A DNA stretch of 64,000 bases, taken from Hyaloraphidium curvatum (taxonomy: Eukaryota > Monoblepharomycota > Hyaloraphidiomycetes > Hyaloraphidiales > Hyaloraphidiaceae). Location: positions 310,001 to 374,000 of the forward strand of contig JAIVFI010000013.1 in the NCBI GenBank assembly GCA_025558095.1. Direction: 5' to 3'. Every line of letters starts with the position of its first letter. The stretch's first letter is position 1. The translations under genes and the position numbers were made by a program. This document shows positions 55,959 to 64,000 of this stretch, one piece after another. The notes beneath the pieces were generated by a model that saw nothing but the letters and a program-made list of their open reading frames with translations, had not been told where the DNA came from and made no database searches.

Positions 55959-58900
55959 TCAACCGCGTCTAACATAGAAAAGAAGATAGGCGCCCTTGGA
56001 CTGCTCGCATCGCAACCGTGTTAGGCACTGTGCCTGCGGAAACGTAGAAAAGCCCACCTTGACCTCGCTCTCCTGAATCATCGACACCCTTGAGTCGTCG
56101 AAATGGTACCATTGCCCGTGCCTGTAGCCGCTGCGCACAAATGCCGTGTAGTGGCCGCCGTTCAGGCCGCCGTAGTGGTTCTTTGACCGGCAGATCAGCG
56201 CCAAGCCACCACAAAGATCCCCGCACGGCCTCACCGAGATCGCATACAGGTCGTACACGTAGTTTAAGCCAGTGTGCGGGTCCTTGTAGCGCAGGCGAGG
56301 TCCCAAATCCAGGTCCCGGAGCGGAAAGTCGACAAACGTATCGACCTTGTTGCGAAAAGGCCCCTGGTAATAGAAGCGCTTGAGGTGCACCATGAGGATG
56401 TGGGGCAATCGGCTCAGCCAGAGCTGTTTCGTGCTCTTGCGAGGGACCTTGCACTTGGTGCACATCCATGCGTCCGAGCCGCTGAGCGACTCCTTCTCCA
56501 GGAACTTGTCGAGGCAATCCGCCAAAGTGACCGTGCGCACCAAGCTGGTGGGAATCGGAAGAGACAGGTACATGAAGGTGTTGAAGGTGATCGAAGTCTG
56601 CAAAGCACATATGAGAAATGGACCAGGACCGGAGCCAAGCTCCACCCACCGTTCCGCAAGTCAGGCACTGCAGCATGGAGCCCAGTTGCCCCTGGAAGTC
56701 CTTGACGACGATGCTGTTGTTGATCTTCGTGTACCGGCTCCATGCTCGGCGCGACTGCTCGATCTCGGGTAGCTTCTCCTCGGCCTCCTCCTCCGCCTTC
56801 GTCAACGGCGGGGGCGCTTTGGCTGATTTGAGCCGCCCCTGGTTTAAATCCTCGTGGACAGCGTCCATTAGGAAGGCGAGGAACTCCTGCGAGTCGTGCT
56901 GCTCGTTCCCACGAAATTGGGGGGCAAACTGGCAGATGGCCTCCCGGAACTCGGCGGGAGACACAAACGGCAGCTGTGCCTGCCACATCGAGCGGATCAA
57001 GTCCGCGAAGCGTTCCGTGACGATTCCACGTGTGCCCATCGAGTTGTCCCTGTTCAGTACGTGCTTGTAGCTCCCGTCGCGGAAGAACCGCGCCAAGCTG
57101 ACAGTCCCGCTCAGACACTGGATGGTGGAGTTCATGAAGCACGTGTTTCCGAGGTTCCGGAGTCCGGTCAGGCCGATCTCGGTCTCCGAGCCGCCTCCCA
57201 TGCTCGAATAAGTCGACGCAGAGAGATAATCCGGTTTCGGCGGGATCGCGGGAATGCCACCGCTCCTCGGCGACATGCCAAAATAGCGCGTGGGGCCGCC
57301 AGTCAGCGACGGGGAGCTTGCCCGAGGAACAAACATCTGCGCTGGGTTCGAAGAGATGCTGGGGGGCTTTGTTGGTATCGGAGGAGGGAACGTGACGCTG
57401 CGCTCAATCTGGTTGCCGCCAAAAGTCCCGCGCTGGTACTGTCCTGCGGGATCCAACGGCATCGGCGGGGCGCTCGGCGCCTGGTTGGGAGGAAAACCCG
57501 CTTTCGCCATTAATGCCGGCGGCTTCGGAGTCAGCGGCGGAGGAAGAGCGGGCCGTTGTCCCGCGTTGGAAGCAGAGGAAGGTGGATTCGGAGGCGTGCC
57601 CGGGGACGTCCCGGGGGGTATATATGCCGGCAAGCTGGAGGTGGCAAAGTTCGTGTCCGTCGGCGACAATGTTCGTGACGCCTCCATGGCTTGGAGTGCG
57701 GGGTAGTTGAAGCCGTAACCATAAAAGGGGTCGTCGAACCGTGCAGCTCCTCCCGAGCCGGCGCGAGAAAGCGTGGGCTTCGGGGCTAGCAAGGGAGCCG
57801 AGTTGACACGATTGAACGCGTTTTCGTTCCCCGATGGAGCGGAGGGGAAGGAGGAAAAGCCTTGGCTCGGCGTCGAAAAGCTTTGGTAGGGCGGTGCTGA
57901 TGGTTGGAACCTGGACCTCGCGGAAGGGTTTCCGATCTGCGCGATGTGTGAGTGAGGCTCCTGTCGCGTCCAAGCTCGAACAGCCTCACATAGTCGTACG
58001 CGCTTCGCACGATGCCCTTGTCGGCGGCGGATTCCGAAAGGTCCGACTTGGGCTTCGCAGCGTCGCCATTCTCTTTGCCGCCCGCGGTCCTGTTGTTCAT
58101 GGATCCATCTGGGCCGCACTTGCCCTCCACGTCGAGGCCTCCCCAGCCGTCTCCCATTTCGATCCAGTTCATCTCGCCCCCCGGCAGCGATCGCACAAAT
58201 TTGATCCAAGCGTCGAAGCCGCCTTCAAGGAGCGCCGGAAGGCGTGCGGTCCGCGTTTGTGGGGAAGCTTCCTCCCACAATACCCTCACCAGGGTCCGAA
58301 ACAGGGGACTCCCTGGATCACTGGAAGACTGGTCCAGGTAGACGACGAGGCTGTAGTTGGCCCGCTTTTTGAAGGCAAACGGGCTAGGAGAAGACAGGAA
58401 AGACGTCGTCCGTAGCCGCTGCTCTAGCAACGGACCAGAGAGTGGACCGTTGCTGGTGTCCCAGTCAGCACAGGTAAGAGAACAGAACGATAGCCTCCCT
58501 CACCTTTGCGAGGAGAACCATTCAGGCTCCATGCAGCACACGGCGCCAGTTTCCCAGACCTCCTGCTCCGCCGTCCCGGTCCGCGCAGCCTCAAGCCACT
58601 TGGGTCTTCTCCACGCAATGTGGCCCTGCGCATAGGGTTCCATGCCCCGTAGATCCAGAAAAAGGATGGAAGCTCGCTCCCCAGAAATATAGCCATGAAC
58701 CTTTTCCGGCGTGATGACCGACGGCGTCGAAGGAACCAATGCCGGGGAGGCCATCGGCCGAGGCACTGCCGCTTGTGCCGCCAAGAACGCAGAAGGCCGG
58801 TTGAGCAGGTCGATGTCTTCCCTGGAGAAAACGCCACCGTGCGGCCTTTCGGGCTTCATGGGTGGCCCAGCATTTGCTGCACCTCCGAGGAAACCAGGGC

Positions 58901-59279
58901 CGTTGGCCCGTTGATCCCCTGGAGCCGGGTTTGACCCCAGCCGACGCTCCTCGTAAGCCTTCCTCTTGTCCTTTAGGTCTTTCTTCAGGCCCTCCAGCTT
59001 CTCGAGGACATCGCTGACAACGAGCCGCTTGAGCTTCAGGTAAGCGAGGTCGTTCTTGTGTTGGCCAAAGTCCCTGAGCTTCGGAATGACATCGAGAACG
59101 ATGCTGTGCCGCGTGAAGGAGATATTGCATCGCATCTGAGCTTGGGCACGGTCGCTGGTTCGGTAGATCACCCACTTTGAGCCCCGCAGGAACTCGACGA
59201 AGGCATCCTCCTTCTTGCCCGCGGCAAAAGATGCCGCCGCCTTGGCGAGCAAATCCGGCCAACACAGCGGAGCAGACAT
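55959..59279 (-). CDS. Ubiquitin-specific protease, USP8/Doa4/Ubp5 type
   Basis: A multi-exon gene from ATG 59279 to the stop at 55959. Doa4/USP8 enzymes recycle ubiquitin from cargo at endosomes. The N-terminus is a helical USP8-dimerisation/MIT-like region (LKRLVVSDVLEKLEGLKKDL). Then comes a rhodanese-like domain (EKVHGYISGERASILFLDLR, GHIAW) without a clear catalytic Cys in the visible loop. A long Pro/Ser-rich linker precedes the USP fold, with the catalytic Cys in GLRNLGNTCFMNSTIQCL and the catalytic His in GGLNGGHYTAF. A zinc-binding pair is seen in WMCTKCKVPRKS and an upstream CLTCG. The C-terminus ends GAYLLFYVRRG. Splice joins near 58440, 57960 and 56610 are inferred from frame changes. 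Confidence 0.9.
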
Positions 59280-59586
59280 CGATTAGCTTTCGTCACAACC
59301 CGTAGCTGGGCTCCGGGTGCCGACCTGGTCCAGGAGCTTCGCAGCGGTCGATGTCCACCGCGGCGCGCTGTGCGGCTCCGACACATCGACGGTCGCGCGC
59401 TCCGCCAGCGCCTGGATCGTCGGCGGCGCGTCGCTCGACATCCCGCGAGTTACGGCAATGCTGCGTGCCTCGATGTCACGCCATAACGAGGTCCCGGAGA
59501 ATGAGGTTTCGTGTGGGTTCGTCACGCGACGCAACCATCAGCACCGTCTTCTCCGTCTCGACCGTCTAACTCTCTCAGGTCCTTTT

Positions 59587-60528
59587 CTATTCGTTTTCCT
59601 TCAAGCCGTCCAGCAACGGCGACAGATTGGAGGGCGAAGTGATCGAACGCGCGCAGTCTTCGCACCTCAGGCCCGACCCGCCGAGTACCTCCCAGATCGC
59701 CGCCTCCGGTCGACACCAGCTGCAAAACAGGCGACAAAGGCAAGCAGTGCAGCGCGCCTTGTTCACGTGCTGCAGGCAGAGGTGCTGCGACCGCCCGCAG
59801 TTTCGGCAGCGCGTCTGCTCCGCGCTGAACGTCAAGACCAGCCGCCGATCGACAACACAGCGTTCGCACATGGGAAATCCGAGATACGGGGGCAAGAGAG
59901 AGGTCCGGAAGGGGTTCTGGAAAAAGACCGCCAGCAATAGAACCCTCCCGGAGAGCCGCGAGAGACTGAGGGGGCCCTCAAACTCCTGGGAAGAGATCTT
60001 GATCCCAATCAACCCGATGCTATTGATGCAAGCACGTTCCGGCCCGCTTACAGGCTTCGTAGCGTGAACGGAGCCGGTGTAGTTCGGGTCCTTCCCAAAC
60101 GCTGTTCGACTGGCAAAAAGGTCCCGCAGTTCGTCCTCAGAGTAGGATATCTCCGCACAACCGTGACATGAGAGGACGGAGAGCGATGTCATCGAATCCA
60201 AAATGCGATCGAGAGATTGGCGGGTGATTCCCGAGTAATCGAGCACGAGCCTCTCGCAGGCGGTCCGTGCAACGCGATCGTCGTCAAGCATCCGAAGAAT
60301 GACCGCGTCGTCCACACGATCGATCTTTGTATTGTCGGTCTCCTGGCTCCGATAGAAGTCGATTTCCCGCCAGAGCGAGGGCGTAGTGAGGACCGCAGCC
60401 CTCCATCGCTTGGAAACACGAGACAATTTGTAGAGGGACGGGAGCCCAGGGGCGAGTGCACTCAGGATCTTGGCGAGGAGCTCGAATGGCAAATCTCCGA
60501 TGCCAGTCGGCACGTCAGATTCGGCCAT
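59587..60528 (-). CDS. F-box protein with Cys-rich C-terminus
   Basis: One open frame of 313 residues. The N-terminal F-box reads IGDLPFELLAKILSALAPGL, then SRVSKRWRAAVLTTPSLWRE, the signature by which such proteins attach to Skp1 in SCF ubiquitin ligases. The C-terminal 90 residues hold about 15 Cys in pairs (MCERCV, CRNCG, CLCRLFCSWC, CEDC), suggesting a zinc-binding module that may select substrate. No leucine-rich repeats or WD repeats are obvious, although LSVLSCHGCAEISYSEDEL has an LRR-like ring. It is divergent from the aminopeptidase gene, with 114 bp between starts. Confidence 0.8.
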   Translation of the reverse strand: MAESDVPTGIGDLPFELLAKILSALAPGLPSLYKLSRVSKRWRAAVLTTPSLWREIDFYRSQETDNTKIDRVDDAVILRMLDDDRVARTACERLVLDYSGITRQSLDRILDSMTSLSVLSCHGCAEISYSEDELRDLFASRTAFGKDPNYTGSVHATKPVSGPERACINSIGLIGIKISSQEFEGPLSLSRLSGRVLLLAVFFQNPFRTSLLPPYLGFPMCERCVVDRRLVLTFSAEQTRCRNCGRSQHLCLQHVNKARCTACLCRLFCSWCRPEAAIWEVLGGSGLRCEDCARSITSPSNLSPLLDGLKENE

Positions 60529-60642
60529 TGCAGTGTGTTGCGCGATCTATCGCGACCGTCGTCCGCGCCGCGCGGCCATCGGTCGCGATCGCGCGCGTTC
60601 TGTCGTGCCCGTATCCAGCACTCACACTGCTCGTGCAAAGCG

Positions 60643-61900
60643 ATGGGACGCGTTCAGAACAGTGTCCTGCTCCTTCTGGGGCTCTGTGCTTGCTTTGCGG
60701 GGATTCATGCCGCGGCGGTCGGCCAGTGGAGTTCAGAAAGGCGCCTCATCCAGCTCGCGGAGGACCGGCAGGCCGAATGGATGGCGGAGGAGCAAATCTT
60801 CGCTCTCATTCGCCAGGGAACGCCCTTCATGGACGTCACGGACAGTGCGGCGTTCCGCGGGGAGTCGCTGCCCCCGGCTCCACTTAGCTCGGTCGCGATT
60901 CCCGAGGCCCCGGCGCACCAGGATCTCGTGAAAGGCTTGATCTCAAAGATCTCTACGTCCGGCATGAAAGAGTTCCTGAAAACCTTCACGGCGTTCAACA
61001 CGCGCTTCTACAAGAGTCCCACGGGCGAGCAGAGCGCAAAGTACCTGCTCCAGAACCTGCAGGAGATCGCTGCGGCGCGCACCAAGCCGGACCTCGTCGA
61101 CGTGCAGGTCACGCCCTTCCGCCACGCCGCCTTCAATCAACCCTCGATCATCGTCCGGATCAGCGCCAAGCAGAACGCCACCGCGCTGCGGCGGCGCGCC
61201 CCGCAGGAGCCGATCCAGCCCGACGAGGACGAGGTCGTGATCGTTGGGTGCCACCAGGACTCGGTCAACGGCTGGTTCCCGTGGGGACGCGCGCCCGGCG
61301 CGGACGACAACGGGTCGGGGACGGCGGCCGTCCGCGAAGTCCTGCGCATCCTGATGTCGGAAGGCTTCGTGCCCAAGCACCCGATTGAGCTGCATTTCAA
61401 TGCCGCCGAGGAAGGCGGCTTGCTCGGGTCGCAGGCCATTTCGGAAGCCTATCGCAAGGAGAACCGCCGCGTGATTGGCTATCTGCAGCAGGACATGAAC
61501 GGTTACCTCGGAGCTACCGGAGGCGAGCGTCGCGAGGTCCTGGGGATCGGGACCGATTTTGTCGACCCGGAGCTTTCCGCATTCCTGCGTAAACTGGTCG
61601 AGGAGTACAACCAGATCAAGGCAGTCGATACCAAGTGCGGCTACGGATGCTCCGACCACGCCTCGTGGAATAAGGCTGGGTATCGTGCTGCGTTCCCGTT
61701 CGAGGCGCCGTTTGGTGGGTTCCGATGCCTCACCTTTCAGCAGCCGTTCGACGCTAATCATCGACCGTCCAGAACAACACAACCCTCACATCCACACCGC
61801 GGACGACACCATCGAATACCTGTCCTTCAAGCACATCGCTCAGTTTGTCGAGCTCATCCTTGCCTTTGTCGTGGAACTGTCGTACGCGCCGTCGGCGTGA
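60643..61900 (+). CDS. Secreted zinc aminopeptidase, family M28
   Basis: Exons 60643..61714 and 61773..61900 give 399 residues. The N-terminus (MGRVQNSVLLLLGLCACFAG) is a signal peptide. M28 leucine aminopeptidases release N-terminal residues using two zinc ions. All five ligand motifs are seen: the His of GCHQDS, the Asp of GADDNGSG, the Glu pair of NAAEEGGLLGS, the Asp of QQDMNG and the His of HTADDTIE, the last one in exon 2. Cys of CGYGCSDH match the family disulphide. Splicing at GTGGGT/GTCCAG restores the HTADD block, while reading through loses it. It resembles fungal leucine aminopeptidase 1, which has a propeptide removed on secretion. Confidence 0.93.
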
Positions 61901-61992
61901 ATGTATCGGTAGACGGAATTCGAATAGCCATTAAAATGCATTCTGTACACGATTCTGGGTTTTCATTCGCCGTCCTGCGACCCCTGCGCAGC

Positions 61993-63115
61993 TTAGTTCA
62001 GCGGAGGCTTGGGCAGCACCGGCACGGGCACCCTCGGGTCCGGCTGCAACGGCGGCGGCTGCAAGGGCGGCGGCTGCATGAGCGGCGGGAGCGCAGGCGG
62101 CGGGGCATCGGTGCCGTAGTACGCGTGCTGCCTCGGCTCTCGCGGGTAGGGCGGGTACATGCTCTGGCCCATGTAAGGATCGTACGGGATCCCCATGCCG
62201 TCGTAGGGCCCCGGCGGCATGGGGGAGGGCCCCGGCGGCGGCGGCATGCGCGGGTAGTAGGCCGCGGGGGGCGGGTACACGGGTGGCGCGGGATGCATCC
62301 ACGCGGGGTCCGGGTACCCCGGGGGCTGCGCGTACAGCGGGCCGAGGGCAGGCGGGTAGCCCGAATACGGCGGCATCATCGGCGCGACGGGCGGGGCAAG
62401 GTAGGGCAAGGGGAGCGGGCTTCGTGTGGTCGGTGGGTTGTTGCGCAGGGGGGGCTCTGCGGGGGGCGTCGGGGTCGAGTGGTTGGACGGGGTGGGGCGG
62501 CGATCTGCCAACGACGGCGGGTCAGGACACCAAAGGCTGGGCGGTAACCCGGGCCCTACCAGCTGGAGCAGTGCTGGTGTGCGAGCCGTGGCCGGACGGC
62601 GTGGCCCCGTCGGGCACGAACTCGGGGTACATCTCGTTCGGGATGGCGATGTCGGCAAACAGGGGCAGCGCCGACGGCGCCTTCAGCAACGCCGGCTCGG
62701 TGGTGTCCTCCTTGGTGTAGTACGACACGAGGTGCTGGCGCCGGTTGTCCGCGGTGCAGATGGAGAGCGCCTTCTTGACCAGGCCATTCTCCTTGAGCAC
62801 AAAGTCCTGCTGCGCCTGGTCGGCGCCCGCCTTGGCCGGCTTGGGCGCGCCCCTGCGCTTGGGCTCGATCTCCTTGTACAGCAGGAAGGAGCCGTGGATG
62901 CGCGACGGCGACCAGCTCTTGCCGTCGGTCCAGCGCTTGATGCCCGACTCGTCCTCGTCCCACACGAAAACCGCGCCCGAGCGCACGGCCTCGCTGCGCT
63001 CCGACTCGGACAGCCGCCGCGGGATGCGCCGCAGCTTGCCGAGCCGGCACGCCTCGAAGAGCAGCAGCGCGTCGTTTGTCGACTCGATGCGGCCGAACCA
63101 CGTCTCGGTGACCAT
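61993..63115 (-). CDS. Gti1/Pac2 (WOPR) family transcriptional regulator
   Basis: Complement(61993..62504, 62560..63115) gives 355 residues. WOPR proteins (Wor1, Ryp1, Mit1, Pac2) are DNA-binding switches found only in fungi, controlling morphology and development. WOPRa begins the protein (TWFGRIESTNDALLLFEACR, then IPRRLSESE and SGAVFVWDEDESGIKRWTDG, then SWSPSRIHGSFLLYKE). WOPRb follows as LVKKALSICTADNRRQHLVS and YYTKEDT. The second exon is Pro/Tyr/Met-rich low complexity (YPPYPREPRQHAYYG), a typical WOPR C-terminus. It is convergent with the aminopeptidase, with 92 bp between stops. Confidence 0.93.
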
Positions 63116-64000
63116 CGCGGCGGCGACGCGGCGCGGACTCGGGGAGGCGGGCCGCGCTCGGTCCGCGTCGGCCGCGGCGCCGGCGTCCGCCGGTCGGGGG
63201 GCTCAGCGATGAATCAGCCGCGAGGATGTGGGGGTGCCCCGCCGCGCTGCTGCCACCGCCGTCCGCTCGCCCGGCCCGGCCCGCGGCAGAAGGCTTCCGG
63301 CGCAACGAACGCCGGGCACGAAGCGGCGCCGCCCGCCGCGGGAGGGAGTGGCCGGGTGACTGGGTAGGGCCGGCAGAACCTTCGCGACTAAAACTCAATT
63401 TTGAACAAGGCTCCGCACTTTCTTGTTCCTTGGCTTCCTTTTCCGACCCCAATGGCCGATCACGATCGCGGCAAGGGGACCGGTCACACAAGCGGACAGC
63501 TCTACTGAACGTCGTTACGGAACGATACCCTGAAAAGCTGGACGGTTGTTCTGTGCTTTCGTTGCACGAGCACCATGACGGGTTGCCCCTTTGGCTGAAG
63601 GGACCCTTTCTGAGGCATCCGAGCTCGCCACGATGCCATACCATCCACGACACCGCGGTGAAAGAGATCGCGGCGGATAGGCTTGGCGCTCGTGGTTGCG
63701 GCCACCAGTTGCAGTCACATGAATGGGTATCGGGTATTGTCTCATTGCCGACACAGAACCAACAGAAGAAAATCAAGCCCGCGGCATTATCGCTCGGGAT
63801 CCACGTTGAACGACGCGAGATCCAGGTCCGTCCACTGGAGAACGGGTTCGGCTCAGCATGGCCACCGATCGGCTGCGACACTGAGGACGCACCTTCTTCT
63901 CGCTCTCGGGGTCGATGTCTGGCCGAAAGAAACGGGAAGAGGCGTTGCGAATCGCAGAAGGGGAGGTTGGAATGAAGCTGGCGCCGAGGCGTGCGGCAAT
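63116..64000 (+). other. No recognised gene to the window end
   Basis: Probable promoter and 5' leader of the WOPR gene, which reads leftward from 63115. A long open frame on the plus strand (63226-63975) shows no domain and an Arg/Pro-rich first half. Confidence 0.4.

Noticed and set aside
63226-63975. 249-codon plus-strand frame near the window end
   Set aside because: No domain, compositionally like non-coding GC-rich DNA, and lies in the upstream region of the WOPR gene.

Overview
The window is nuclear DNA from a GC-rich fungus. It carries a Zn(II)2Cys6 transcription factor and a Gti1/Pac2 (WOPR) regulator, both families essentially confined to fungi. Most genes are cut by introns of about 50-70 bp with GT-AG (twice GC-AG) borders, and genes are packed tightly on both strands. 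I cannot name the species; an early-diverging or basidiomycete-type lineage is a guess.

Left conserved block (1-11.3 kb): a GCIP/CCNDBP1-like protein, the ribosome-assembly factor Rpf2, the iron-sulfur targeting factor MMS19, a CorA/Mnr2-type magnesium transporter and a Zn2Cys6 regulator. Accessory island (about 11.3-34.3 kb): a DDE (IS630/Tc1-like) transposase, a small zinc-finger protein, an orphan fragment of cytoplasmic dynein heavy chain, a large unrecognised minus-strand gene, 5.7 kb of mostly non-coding DNA with a GC-rich tandem repeat, an unrecognised 598-residue gene, and a very large multi-exon gene whose C-terminus is a Fanzor (eukaryotic TnpB-like, RNA-guided RuvC nuclease). A strong hairpin lies just after the Fanzor stop. 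This island is the most likely home of an undescribed system.

Right conserved block (34.7-45.8 kb): Prp40 (splicing), Rtf1 (Paf1 complex), a NUFIP1-domain protein (snoRNP assembly), Arl8, a RING/TRAF-zinc-finger protein and Nog1. The 3' end of NOG1 plus the adjoining intron-containing tRNA-Leu is copied in inverted orientation 2.6 kb away (45464-46622 and 49266-50423, nearly identical). A gene for a DUF1643 protein, a family best known from bacteria and phages, lies between the two arms.

Final block (50.7-63.1 kb): a dual-specificity phosphatase, a myotubularin-type phosphoinositide phosphatase, Pno1/Dim2, a USP8/Doa4-type deubiquitinase, an F-box protein, a secreted M28 aminopeptidase and the WOPR regulator. 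Rpf2, Nog1, Pno1 and the NUFIP1 protein all serve ribosome or snoRNP biogenesis, but they look scattered rather than co-regulated. Splice sites were chosen by eye from frame continuity and family similarity; no search was run.
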